Assembly (NCBI RefSeq): GCF_024611995.1
Contig: NZ_CP102509.1
Coordinates: forward strand, 6,510,001-6,574,000
DNA length: 64,000 nucleotides
Direction of reading: 5' to 3'
DNA from: Streptomyces sp. NBC_00162
GTDB lineage: Bacteria > Actinomycetota > Actinomycetes > Streptomycetales > Streptomycetaceae
The notes below the pieces were generated by a model, which saw only the letters and a program-made list of their open reading frames with translations, did no database searches and was not told where the DNA came from. A program made the position numbers and the translations under genes. This document shows positions 46,084 through 54,501 of this stretch, piece after piece. How positions within the stretch are numbered: position 1 is the stretch's first letter; every line of letters starts with the position of its first letter.

Positions 46084-49000
46084 GTGCCTGGTTTTACGCA
46101 TCTGCACACCGTTTCGGGGTTCTCCATGCGCTACGGAGGCTCGCACCCGGAACGGCTGGCGGAACGTGCGGCGGAGCGGGGCATGGACGCCCTCGCCCTG
46201 ACCGACCGCGACACCCTGGCGGGCGCGGTGCGGTTCGCGAAGGCATCCGCGAAAGCCGGGATCCGGCCCCTGTTCGGGGTGGACCTCGCCGTGGCGACCG
46301 CTCAGTCGCCTGCCGTGCCGCCGACCGTGCCACCGGCCGGTTCGCCTGCCGTTTCACCTGCCGGTTCGCACGGGGAGGGACCGGCCGGGGCTGGCGAGGC
46401 CTCGTACCGGCGGCGCAACCCCGTCAAGGGGGGTGCCTTCATCGACGAATCCGCTCCGCGCGCGGTCTTCCTGGCCCGCGACGGGGCCGCCGGATGGGCC
46501 GAGCTGTGCCGGATGGTCACTGCCGCCCACGCAGATACCGGAACCGGAACCGGAACCGGAATCGGAACCGGCCGGCCGGTGCTGCCCTGGAGCGCCCTGC
46601 GCGGAGAGGGCGTCCTCGTCCTGCTCGGCCCCGGCTCCGAGGTGGGGCGGGCGCTCGCCGCGGGCCGCCCCGACCGGGCCGCCCGGCTGCTCGCACCCTG
46701 GCGGGAGGTCTACGGCGACTCCCTGCGCCTGGAGGCCGTCCACCACGGCCGCACCGGCACCGGACCCGGCTCGCTCCGGCTGGCCGCCCGTACCGTCGGC
46801 TTCGCCGCCGAGCAGGGCCTCCCGGCCGTGCTGACCAACGCCGTCCGCTACGCCGACCCCGGCCAGGGTCCGGTCGCCGACATCCTCGACGCGGCCCGCC
46901 GGCTGGTCCCCATCGACCCCCGCGGCCCCCTCGACAGCGGCGAACGCTGGCTCAAGGCCCCGGCCGCCATGGCCGAGGCCGCAGACCGGATCGCCCAGGC
47001 CGCCGGACTGCGCCCCGCCGACGCGCGGCGCCTGCTCGCGGAGACCCGGCACGCGGCCGAGGCCTGCGCGGTGGACCCCGAGGACGACCTCGGCATGGGA
47101 TCCGTGCACTTCCCCGAGGCCCGCCTCGTCGGCGCGGCCCACCGCAGCGCCCAGCGGGTCCTCGCTTCCCGCGCCTCGGCGGGCATGGTGCTGCGCGGCT
47201 ACGCGGACGACCGCGCGTACTGGGAGCGGATGCACCACGAGCTCGACATCATCGCCTACCACGGCTACGCCTCGTACTTCCTGACGGTCGCTCAAGTCGT
47301 GGACGACGTGCGGGAGATGGGTATCCGGGTGGCCGCCCGCGGCTCCGGCGCCGGCTCCCTCGTCAACCATCTGCTCGGCATCGCGCACGCCGACCCCGTC
47401 GCGCACGGCCTGCTGATGGAGCGCTTCCTGTCCAAGCGCCGGCGCGTCCTGCCCGACATCGACATCGACGTGGAGTCCGCCCGCCGGCTGGAGGTCTACC
47501 GGCGGATCATCGGCCGGTTCGGCGCCGAGCGCGTCGCCACCGTCTCCATGCCCGAGACCTACCGGGTCCGGCACGCCATCCGCGACGTCGGCGCCGCCCT
47601 GTCCATGGACCCGGCCGTCACCGACCGGCTCGCCAAGGCCTTCCCGCACATCCGGGCCCGCGACGCCCGCGCCGCACTGGAGGAGCTCCCCGAACTGCGC
47701 GACGTACGCGGGGAGTCGTACGGCCGGCTGTGGGAGCTCGTCGAATCGCTCGACGCGCTGCCGCGCGGGATCGCCATGCACCCGTGCGGGGTGCTGCTCT
47801 CCGACGCCTCCCTGCTCGCCCGTACTCCCGTGGTGCCCACCAGCGGCGAGGGGTTCCCGATGTCCCAGTTCGACAAGGACGACGTGGAGGAGCTCGGGCT
47901 GCTCAAGCTCGACGTGCTCGGCGTACGGATGCAGTCCGCGATGGCCCACGCGGTCGCCGAGATCCGGCGCGGCACGGGGGAGGAGCTCGACCTGGACGAC
48001 CCGGCGCAGGTGCCGCCGGGCGACCGGGCCACGTACGAACTGATCCGCTCGGCCGAGACGCTGGGCTGCTTCCAGATCGAGTCCCCGGGCCAGCGGGACC
48101 TGGTGGGACGGCTCCAGCCGTCGACCTTCCACGACCTGGTGGTCGACATCTCCCTCTTCCGGCCGGGGCCGGTGGCCGCCGACATGGTGCGGCCGTTCAT
48201 CGAGGCCCGGCACGGGCGGGCCCCGGTGCGCTTCCCGCACCCGGACCTGGCCGACGCGCTGCGCGAGACGTACGGGGTGGTGGTCTTCCACGAGCAGATC
48301 ATCGAGATCGTGAACATCATGACCGGCTGCGGACGGGACGAGGCGGACCGGGTGCGGCGCGGGCTGTCCGACCCGCAGTCGCAGGGGCGGATCAAGGTCT
48401 GGTTCGCGGCGAAGGCGGGCGAGCGCGGCTATCCGGTGGAGGTGACCGGCAGGGCCTGGGAGATCGTGGAGGCCTTCGGCAGCTACGGATTCTGCAAGGC
48501 GCACGCGGTGGCCTTCGCGGTGCCCACCTACCAGTCCGCGTGGCTGAAGGCGCACCACCCGGCGGCCTTCTACGCCGGGCTGCTGACCCACGATCCGGGG
48601 ATGTACCCGAAGCGGCTGCTGCTGGCGGACGCGCGGCGGCGGGGCGTGCCCGTGCTGCCGCTGGACGTGAACCGGTCGGCGGTCGCCCATCGTATCGAAC
48701 TGGTGTCCGATCCGGAGGGTGTGTGGGGGCTGCGGCTCGGACTGTCCGATGTCCACGGCATCAGCGAGGCCGAGGCGGGCCGCATCGAGGCCGGGCAGCC
48801 GTACGCCTCCCTGCGCGACTTCTGGGACCGGGCGCACCCGGGCCGACCGGTGGCCGAACGGCTGGCACAGGTAGGGGCGTTGGACGCCTTCGGTGCCAAC
48901 CGGCGTGACCTGCTGCTGCACTTGACGGAACTGCACGGCGCGCAGCGGGCGGCCGGTGTACGCGGCCCCCAACTCCCCCTGGAGGGCGGCCGGTCCACGG

Positions 49001-49677
49001 CCTCCGTCGGGCTGCCCGACCTGACCGACGCGGAGCGGCTCAGCGCCGAGCTGGGCGTCCTCGGCATGGACGCCTCCCGGCACCTGATGGCGGACCACCA
49101 CGCCTTCCTGGCCGAGCTCGGGGCGATCCCGGCGCGGCGGCTGCGCGATGCCGGGCACGGGCAGACGGTCCTGGTCGCGGGCGCCAAGGCGGCCACCCAG
49201 ACCCCGCCGATCCGGTCCGGGAAGCGGGTCATCTTCACGACGCTGGACGACGGGACGGGCCTGGTCGACCTGGCCTTCTTCGACGACAGCCACGAGCGGT
49301 GCGCGCACACCGTCTTCCACTCCTTCCTGCTGCTGGTACGGGGCGTCGTGCAGCGGCGGGGCCCGCAGAGCCTGAGCGTGGTCGGGGCGGCGGCGTGGAA
49401 CCTGGCGGAGCTGGTGGAACTGCGCGCGGCCGGCGGGCTGGAGGCGGTCGCGGCGCGGCTGGCCTCCGGCGACGGCAGGGCCGAGGGTGGGACCGACGGC
49501 GGGACGGACGGCACGGCCGAGGGTGGGACCGAGGGCGCGGCCCCGGCGGGCCCCGGCCGCCGGATCCGCATGTCCACGGGGTACGAGATGAACCCGTGGG
49601 CCGACCTCCAGCCGCCGGGCACCGGCCCCGCGACCGGGCGCAAGCTGTGGCACTCCAGCCCGGGGAGCGCGGGATGA
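46084..49677 (+). CDS. dnaE2: Error-prone DNA polymerase III alpha subunit DnaE2 (ImuC)
   Basis: A 1197-aa translesion polymerase used in damage-induced mutagenesis. The PHP domain starts at once with 'FTHLHTVSGFSMRYGGSHPE'. The polymerase palm has 'RVAARGSGAGSLVNHLLGI' and the catalytic carboxylates in V-L-P-D-I-D-I-D-V-E. A later HhH and OB-type domain include 'VLVAGAKAATQTPPIRSGKR' and 'FTTLDDGTGLVDLAFF'. The start is GTG 46084 with AGGAGG 6 nt upstream; the frame is open further up, but the family begins here. A Pro/Ala/Ser-rich insert and a (T-G)n stretch in the PHP domain are encoded by repeats. It overlaps the ImuB-like gene by ATGA. Confidence 0.94.
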   Translation: MPGFTHLHTVSGFSMRYGGSHPERLAERAAERGMDALALTDRDTLAGAVRFAKASAKAGIRPLFGVDLAVATAQSPAVPPTVPPAGSPAVSPAGSHGEGPAGAGEASYRRRNPVKGGAFIDESAPRAVFLARDGAAGWAELCRMVTAAHADTGTGTGTGIGTGRPVLPWSALRGEGVLVLLGPGSEVGRALAAGRPDRAARLLAPWREVYGDSLRLEAVHHGRTGTGPGSLRLAARTVGFAAEQGLPAVLTNAVRYADPGQGPVADILDAARRLVPIDPRGPLDSGERWLKAPAAMAEAADRIAQAAGLRPADARRLLAETRHAAEACAVDPEDDLGMGSVHFPEARLVGAAHRSAQRVLASRASAGMVLRGYADDRAYWERMHHELDIIAYHGYASYFLTVAQVVDDVREMGIRVAARGSGAGSLVNHLLGIAHADPVAHGLLMERFLSKRRRVLPDIDIDVESARRLEVYRRIIGRFGAERVATVSMPETYRVRHAIRDVGAALSMDPAVTDRLAKAFPHIRARDARAALEELPELRDVRGESYGRLWELVESLDALPRGIAMHPCGVLLSDASLLARTPVVPTSGEGFPMSQFDKDDVEELGLLKLDVLGVRMQSAMAHAVAEIRRGTGEELDLDDPAQVPPGDRATYELIRSAETLGCFQIESPGQRDLVGRLQPSTFHDLVVDISLFRPGPVAADMVRPFIEARHGRAPVRFPHPDLADALRETYGVVVFHEQIIEIVNIMTGCGRDEADRVRRGLSDPQSQGRIKVWFAAKAGERGYPVEVTGRAWEIVEAFGSYGFCKAHAVAFAVPTYQSAWLKAHHPAAFYAGLLTHDPGMYPKRLLLADARRRGVPVLPLDVNRSAVAHRIELVSDPEGVWGLRLGLSDVHGISEAEAGRIEAGQPYASLRDFWDRAHPGRPVAERLAQVGALDAFGANRRDLLLHLTELHGAQRAAGVRGPQLPLEGGRSTASVGLPDLTDAERLSAELGVLGMDASRHLMADHHAFLAELGAIPARRLRDAGHGQTVLVAGAKAATQTPPIRSGKRVIFTTLDDGTGLVDLAFFDDSHERCAHTVFHSFLLLVRGVVQRRGPQSLSVVGAAAWNLAELVELRAAGGLEAVAARLASGDGRAEGGTDGGTDGTAEGGTEGAAPAGPGRRIRMSTGYEMNPWADLQPPGTGPATGRKLWHSSPGSAG
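46537..46571 (+). repeat. Hexanucleotide tandem repeat (ACCGGA)n inside dnaE2
   Basis: Four exact ACCGGA units, one ATCGGA and a partial unit, encoding T-G-T-G-T-G-T-G-I-G-T-G. Period six keeps the frame when unit number changes. It lies in a non-conserved linker of the PHP domain. Confidence 0.85.
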
Positions 49678-50681
49678 GCACCGTGATGTGCCTGCGGATG
49701 CACCCCGCCGACGGGAGGCCGCTCGGGGCCCCGGAGTACGCCGGGGTGCTCGCGCTGCTCGGCGGCATCACCCCGGCCGTGCAGGCCCTGCCGCCCGACG
49801 CGGCCCTCGCCGATGTCCGGGCCGCGCTGCGGTACTTCGGCTGCGACGCGGAGCGGCTGGCCGCCGTGATCCGGGTCCGTGCCCTCGCCCTGTACGGCGT
49901 GGACGCCGCCGTCGGCGTGGCCGGCAACCCCATGCTGGCCCGGGCGGCGGCCCGCGAGGCCAGGCCCGGGGGGACCCTGGTGATCCCCGACGACCCCGCC
50001 GCCGTCCGTGCGTTCCTGGCCGGCAAGCCCGTCACCGCCCTCGACGGCGTCGGCCCCAAGGCCGCCCGCACCCTGTGCTCCTACGGCCTCGACTCCGTCG
50101 GCCGGGTCGCCGCCGCCCCGCCCGCCGCCCTGCGGCGGATCCTCGGCGCCCGGCTCGGCCGCGAGGTGCAGGAGCGCGCCCTCGGGATCGACCGGACCCC
50201 CGTCCGCCCGGGCGCGGCCGCCCGCGCCATCGCCGCCGAGCGGGCTTTCGACCGGGACGAGCTGGATCCCGTACGGCACCGGCGGGCCCTGCTCTCGCTG
50301 GCCGATGAGCTCGGCGCGCAGCTGCGTACGGTTCGTACACAAGAACAGGGCCGGGGCCAGGTCTGCCGCACCCTCTCGCTCACCGTCCGCTGCGCCGACC
50401 GCACCACGCTCACGCGGACCCGCACCCTGGCCGAACCCACCGCGCACTCCGCCGCCTTGACCGCAACGGCCTACGCCCTCTACGAGGCCCTCGGCCTGCA
50501 ACGGGCCCGGGTTCGCGCGCTGTCCCTGCGGGCAGAGGAGCTGACCCCGGCCGAACGGGCCACGCGGCAGCTCAGTCTGGACCCCGAGGACGAGAAGGCC
50601 CGGCGCCTGGAAGCCGTCACGGACCGCGTCCGCGCCCGCTTCGGGCCGCACGCCATCGCCCGCGGCACGCTGGCGGCTTGA
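49674..50681 (+). CDS. ImuB-like Y-family polymerase-related protein lacking the catalytic N-terminus
   Basis: A 335-aa protein coupled to dnaE2 by ATGA. The middle has the Y-family thumb helix-hairpin-helix 'VTALDGVGPKAARTLCSYGL' (about residues 119-138), and the rest matches the little-finger ('TVRCADRTTLTRTRTLAEPT'). The usual N-terminal D-x-D-x-F-F-A-S/A-V-E catalytic strand and the S-x-D-E motif are absent; the N-terminal 100 residues only retain palm/fingers-like 'PMLARAAAREARPG'. It is therefore probably non-catalytic and acts as an adaptor for DnaE2, as mycobacterial ImuB does. No imuA' homologue adjoins it. Confidence 0.82.
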   Translation: MSTVMCLRMHPADGRPLGAPEYAGVLALLGGITPAVQALPPDAALADVRAALRYFGCDAERLAAVIRVRALALYGVDAAVGVAGNPMLARAAAREARPGGTLVIPDDPAAVRAFLAGKPVTALDGVGPKAARTLCSYGLDSVGRVAAAPPAALRRILGARLGREVQERALGIDRTPVRPGAAARAIAAERAFDRDELDPVRHRRALLSLADELGAQLRTVRTQEQGRGQVCRTLSLTVRCADRTTLTRTRTLAEPTAHSAALTATAYALYEALGLQRARVRALSLRAEELTPAERATRQLSLDPEDEKARRLEAVTDRVRARFGPHAIARGTLAA

Positions 50682-50778
50682 CCGACGGTAGAGGATCGGG
50701 CAACGCACGAGTTTTTACCGACGCGTAACTTCCCTGTGTTGCTACTCACCCGTAATTTAGCGACAGCAGCGCCCCCTT

Positions 50779-50792
50779 GTGATCCGGATCAC
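50779..50792. promoter_or_regulatory. CRP-like palindrome upstream of lipase gene
   Basis: GTGATCCGGATCAC is a perfect 14-bp palindrome (TGTGA-N6-TCACG in CRP format), centred about 60 bp before the lipase start codon. Streptomyces possess a Crp protein with a similar half-site. A chance palindrome cannot be excluded. Confidence 0.4.
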
Positions 50793-50845
50793 GGGACGAA
50801 TCCCCACGCCCCATCCCCTTGAGTCGAACGCAAGGAGATCACACG

Positions 50846-51706
50846 ATGCTGCCCTGGAGACGCCTGCTCCGCCCGCTGGCCGTCCTCGCCCTCACCGCCG
50901 CCGCGCTCGTCGCCCCCACCGGCACCGCGCAGGCCGCGTCCGCACCGAGCAGCGGCTGGAACAACTGGTCCTGCAAGCCGTCCGCCGCGCATCCGCGCCC
51001 CGTCGTCCTCGTGCACGGCACCTTCGGCAACTCCGTCGACAACTGGCTCGGCTTCGCGCCCTACCTCGTGCACCGCGGGTACTGCGTCTACTCGCTCGAC
51101 TACGGGCAACTGCCCGGCGTGCCCTTCTTCAACGGGCTCGGACCCATCGACAAGTCCGCCGGGCAGCTCGACGTCTTCGTCGACAAGGTGCTCGCCGCCA
51201 CCGGCTCCGCCAAGACCGACATCATCGGGCACTCGCAGGGCGGCATGATGCCGCGCTACTACCTGAAGTTCCTCGGTGGCGCCGGGAAGGTCAACGCGCT
51301 GGTCGGACTCGCCCCCGACAACCACGGCACCACCCTGCTCGGATTCACCAAGCTCCTCCCGTACTTCCCCGGGGCCGAGGACCTGATCAGCACCGCGACC
51401 CCCGGCCTCGCCGACCAGATCGCCGGATCCCCCTTCCAGCAGAAGCTGAACGAGGGCGGGGACACCGTGCCCGGGGTGAAGTACACGGTGATTGCCACCA
51501 AGTACGACGAGGTGGTGACGCCGTACCGGAGCGCGTTCCTGGACGGGCCGAACGTACGGAACGTCGTACTCCAGGACCTGTGCGTCCTGGACCTCTCGGA
51601 ACACGTCACCATCGGACTCACCGACCGGATCGCCTGGCACGAGGCGCTGAACGCCCTCGACCCGGCGCACGCCGAACGGACCACCTGCGCCTCGGTCTTC
51701 GACTGA
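50846..51706 (+). CDS. Secreted lipase (alpha/beta hydrolase, class 2 lipase type)
   Basis: A 286-aa exported hydrolase. The signal peptide is residues 1-31 (ending A-Q-A-A). The oxyanion loop is 'VVLVHGTFGNSVDNWLG'. The nucleophile elbow is G-H-S-Q-G-G with 'MMPRYYLKF' behind it, and catalytic Asp/His candidates are 'ATKYDEVVTPY' and 'SEHVTIG'. Cys pairs suggest disulphides outside the cell. AAGGAG lies before ATG 50846. Single gene, convergent with the LPMO gene 41 nt away. Confidence 0.9.
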   Translation: MLPWRRLLRPLAVLALTAAALVAPTGTAQAASAPSSGWNNWSCKPSAAHPRPVVLVHGTFGNSVDNWLGFAPYLVHRGYCVYSLDYGQLPGVPFFNGLGPIDKSAGQLDVFVDKVLAATGSAKTDIIGHSQGGMMPRYYLKFLGGAGKVNALVGLAPDNHGTTLLGFTKLLPYFPGAEDLISTATPGLADQIAGSPFQQKLNEGGDTVPGVKYTVIATKYDEVVTPYRSAFLDGPNVRNVVLQDLCVLDLSEHVTIGLTDRIAWHEALNALDPAHAERTTCASVFD

Positions 51707-51747
51707 CGAACGACAAGGCACAGGCGGTCCGATCGGTGAACCGCGAC

Positions 51748-52782
51748 CTAGCGGCCGTGGCGGCTCGGCGTCGTCGCACGACGGCGGGCCACCGCGAACA
51801 GCACGGCCGCACCGACGGCCAGCACGCCGGCCCCGGCGATCGCGATCGCCGGGGTGGCGCTGCTGCCGCCCGTCTCCGCGAGGTTGCCGTTCTGCGGGGA
51901 CGGGGTCGAGGAGACCGGGGCGGCGGCCGCGTTCCCGTTCGTCTTCGGGTCGTTGTCGCCGTGGCCGTTGTGCTCCACGGTGGACTTGTCGGCGCCGTCG
52001 GCGATCTGCTGGTCCGTCGGGGCCGAGGGCGCGTCGGAGGGCGCCTCCGACTGCGCGCCGGACGGCTTGGCCTCGCTGGGCTTGGCACTCGGCTTGGCGC
52101 TGGGCTTGGTGCTCGGCTTCGTGTCCGAACCGCCGTTGTCCTTGCCGAAGACCACGTCCGAGCAGGTGTAGAAGGCCTCCGGGCTGTCCGAGCGCTGCCA
52201 GATGCTGTAGATCAGGTGGCGGCCGGACTTGTTGGGGACGGTCCCGGAGAACACGTAGTCGCCGTTCTGCATCCCCGGGTCGGTGACCTTCGCGAACGGC
52301 GCGGGCTCCAGGTCCGACCACTTCAGCGGCTTCGCCGGGTCGTACCCGTCCTTCGTCACGTACAGCTCGAAGGAACCCTTGTGGGGGGCGGTCCCCTTGT
52401 AGCGGAAGGTGTGCGCGCCGGCCGTCATCGGGCTCGCGGGCCAGTCTGCGCGCGCCAGGTCCAGGCCCTGGTACTTGTCGTTGCCCGCCGAGCAGAGCTG
52501 GCCGTTCGGGATCAGCGACCGGTGGTTGCCGGCCGCGTTGGCGATGTTCACCGCGTTCCAGTCGTAGAACGCCTGCGCCCCGCTCGCCGCGACCGCCGCC
52601 TTGCACGCCGCGGACCGTGGGGACTCCGGACCCTCCGCGTAGCACGCCGCCACCCGGCTGACCGGGTCCGTCATCGAGCCATGGGCGGCCGCGGGAGCGG
52701 CGGCGTACGCGGCCACCGCGAGCGGGGCGAGGCCGGCGGAGGCGATACGGGTCAGCGTCACGGTACGGCGGCGTGCGGACAT
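51748..52782 (-). CDS. AA10 lytic polysaccharide monooxygenase with C-terminal sortase signal
   Basis: A 344-aa copper enzyme cleaving chitin or cellulose oxidatively. The signal peptide is residues 1-33; the mature protein starts with His34 ('HGSMTDPVSRVAACYAEG'), one arm of the copper histidine brace. The catalytic domain runs to about residue 215 ('HLIYSIWQRSDSPEAFYTCS'). A Lys/Pro/Ser/Ala-rich linker with repeated K-P-S-A units follows. The C-terminus is L-A-E-T-G-G, a 20-residue hydrophobic helix and R-R-R, i.e. a cell-wall sorting signal of the LAxTG type used by Streptomyces sortases. ATG 52782 has GGAG upstream. Most AA10 enzymes are freely secreted. Confidence 0.92.
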   Translation of the reverse strand: MSARRRTVTLTRIASAGLAPLAVAAYAAAPAAAHGSMTDPVSRVAACYAEGPESPRSAACKAAVAASGAQAFYDWNAVNIANAAGNHRSLIPNGQLCSAGNDKYQGLDLARADWPASPMTAGAHTFRYKGTAPHKGSFELYVTKDGYDPAKPLKWSDLEPAPFAKVTDPGMQNGDYVFSGTVPNKSGRHLIYSIWQRSDSPEAFYTCSDVVFGKDNGGSDTKPSTKPSAKPSAKPSEAKPSGAQSEAPSDAPSAPTDQQIADGADKSTVEHNGHGDNDPKTNGNAAAAPVSSTPSPQNGNLAETGGSSATPAIAIAGAGVLAVGAAVLFAVARRRATTPSRHGR

Positions 52783-53009
52783 GGGTGGATCTCCTTCGGG
52801 CACAAGGCAGGGGTGCGCCAGCGGAATCGGAATCGGGCTCTGTGGCGCCGCCCCCCGGCGGCGCCACATCGGGCCCTTCCTGTCCTGGCCCCGCCAAGCT
52901 AGCCGCCCGGACCACGCGTTTCCCCGGGATCGGCCCCCGGAAGGTGATCCTTAGGGTTCGTTTAAGGAACCGCTAAGCGGGGCCTACAGAAACCGCCGCC
53001 GGCATCCCG

Positions 53010-53492
53010 CTAGGCGAGGAGCGCGGGCAGTCCCGCCGGGGTTCTGGCCTGGTCGTCGAGGGCGTCGAGGGCCCGTACGGCCTGGGCGGCCGCCTCCGGG
53101 TCGCTCGTGGCGAGCCCGCTCTCGGCGAACTCGTCCTCGTCCAGCCGCAGTACGGAGGACCCGTCCGCGGAGACCCACAGGTCGAGGTCCAGGTCCTCCA
53201 CGAGGATCTCCCCGCTCCGCACCAGAGCCGGGCGGGTGACGTCGCAGTACCAGCCCTTGAGGACGCCGTCGCCGGTCCACACCTCCTTGACCGCGTACCA
53301 GCGGGTCCGCCAGAAGTGCTCGACGAACACGTCGCCCGGCTCGAAGCGCACGAAGCCGAAGTCGCGCACGCCCTCCGCCGCCCAGGGGGCGCGCACCGAG
53401 ATGCGGTCGCCGTCGTCGGCGACCCGCGCCGCCGGGTAGCGGATCTTGACGCGGCCCGCCTTGGTCAGGACGACGGTCAGCTGCTCGGTCAC
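53010..53492 (-). CDS. DUF402 domain protein (FomD-like fold)
   Basis: A 160-aa cytoplasmic protein. 'VFVEHFWRTRWYAVKEVWTG', 'LKGWYCDVTRPA' and 'VEDLDLDLWVSADG' are the DUF402 core, with the conserved W-Y-C/N-D and D-L-x-L-D metal-binding positions of phosphohydrolases such as FomD and Ntdp. The substrate is probably a nucleoside di- or triphosphate or nucleotidylated compound. GTG 53492 overlaps the end of the GNAT gene (4 bp), so they form one operon. Confidence 0.85.
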   Translation of the reverse strand: MTEQLTVVLTKAGRVKIRYPAARVADDGDRISVRAPWAAEGVRDFGFVRFEPGDVFVEHFWRTRWYAVKEVWTGDGVLKGWYCDVTRPALVRSGEILVEDLDLDLWVSADGSSVLRLDEDEFAESGLATSDPEAAAQAVRALDALDDQARTPAGLPALLA

Positions 53493-54430
53493 ACTGTCTC
53501 CAGTTTCTTCGTGTAGCGCGTCTCGGTCGCGCAGATCTCGTATCCGAACCACGTGTTGATGGCGAGCATCGGTCCGTTCTCGGAGTCGTTGCCGGTGAAG
53601 GCCTCCGTGTACCCGGCCGCGCGGGCCCGGTGCAGGGACGCCGTCTTGGCGAGCTTGGCCAGGCCGCGGCCGCGGAAGGCGCGCAGGGTGCCGGTCATCG
53701 CCGAGGCGTAGCGGGTGGCGCCGTCGGTCTGGGCGGCGGTGAAGGCGGCCACGACGCCGTCGACCATCACGACGGTGGTCAGCTCCTTGTCGAGGGACGG
53801 GCTGTTCCAGGTGTGCGCGAGCCAGTCCTCGTAGTCGTCGAAGTCGGAGGCCAGATCGCCCGGTTCGTCGTACGTCGTCTCCGCGTCGGCCTCGAAGAGC
53901 GGACGCGGGTCGGCGGCGAAGGCGGAGGCGGGCCGCAGCTCGACCCCGGCCGGAAGGGTCTGCGGGAGCGGGGGCAGCGCGGCCGCCGCCAGGTCCAGCC
54001 GCAGGAAGTGCGCGGACCGGCTGGGACGGTAGCCGCGCCGGCCGGCGAAGGCGCGGTGGGCGGGCTCGTCGAGGACCCAGGCGTACGTGTCCACCGCGCC
54101 CCGGGCGGCGAGGTGCTCCTCGGCCGTGCGGAGCAGCAGGCTGCCGGCGCCGAGGCCGCGGTGCGCGGGGTCGACGTACGCGTTGACGTACGACCGGCCC
54201 GGCTCGGGGCTGTCGTAGGCGATGCCGAGCTGGGCGGTGCCGATGACGAGTCCCTCGCCGGTGTGCGCGACGAGGAGGCGGAAGTGCGCGTCGGGGTGGG
54301 CCGAGCCGACCTCGAAGGCGACGCCCTCGGCGGTGGTGATCATGAAGGGAAGGGCCGCGCGGCGCACTCGTACGACGGACTCCGCATCCGAAGGATCATC
54401 CGGGCGGAGGTCGCGGATCAGAACGGTCAT
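53489..54430 (-). CDS. GNAT acetyltransferase, tandem domain
   Basis: A 313-aa acetyl-CoA-dependent acetyltransferase with two GNAT folds. The first contains 'VNAYVDPAHRGLGAGSLLLR' (the R/Q-x-x-G-x-G/A acetyl-CoA loop). The second contains 'GTLRAFRGRGLAKLAKTASL' (R-G-R-G-L-A) and 'NDSENGPMLAINTWFGYE'. Tandem GNATs include mycothiol synthase-like and aminoglycoside-type enzymes; the substrate is unknown here. TAGCGT lies 7 nt upstream of ATG 54430 and no SD is seen, so the transcript may be leaderless. Confidence 0.88.
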   Translation of the reverse strand: MTVLIRDLRPDDPSDAESVVRVRRAALPFMITTAEGVAFEVGSAHPDAHFRLLVAHTGEGLVIGTAQLGIAYDSPEPGRSYVNAYVDPAHRGLGAGSLLLRTAEEHLAARGAVDTYAWVLDEPAHRAFAGRRGYRPSRSAHFLRLDLAAAALPPLPQTLPAGVELRPASAFAADPRPLFEADAETTYDEPGDLASDFDDYEDWLAHTWNSPSLDKELTTVVMVDGVVAAFTAAQTDGATRYASAMTGTLRAFRGRGLAKLAKTASLHRARAAGYTEAFTGNDSENGPMLAINTWFGYEICATETRYTKKLETV

Positions 54431-54437
54431 GTGGCCG

Positions 54438-54443
54438 ACGCTA
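54438..54443 (-). promoter_or_regulatory. Candidate leaderless -10 for the GNAT operon
   Basis: On the - strand TAGCGT is followed by seven bases and then the ATG at 54430, the geometry of Streptomyces leaderless promoters. The -35 is weak. Confidence 0.45.
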
Positions 54444-54488
54444 CGGGCGCACGCGGGCCCGGCGCCTCCCAATTATCCGGCGATGGGG

Positions 54489-54494
54489 GACAAT
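54489..54494 (+). promoter_or_regulatory. Candidate leaderless -10 for the GntR gene
   Basis: GACAAT is followed by seven bases and then GTG 54502. There is no SD. This would place the first transcribed base at the start codon. Confidence 0.5.
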
Positions 54495-54501
54495 CGGGCC
54501 C

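Noticed and set aside
46354..49653. 1099-codon open frame opposite dnaE2
   Set aside because: The polymerase on the other strand is unmistakable; the frame is a GC-bias artefact.
52783..53009. DasR (dre) or chitin-type operator upstream of the LPMO gene
   Set aside because: No convincing TGGTCTAGACCA-like site was found. Only a short CCGCT-A-AGCGG dyad (52970-52980) near the DUF402 stop is present.
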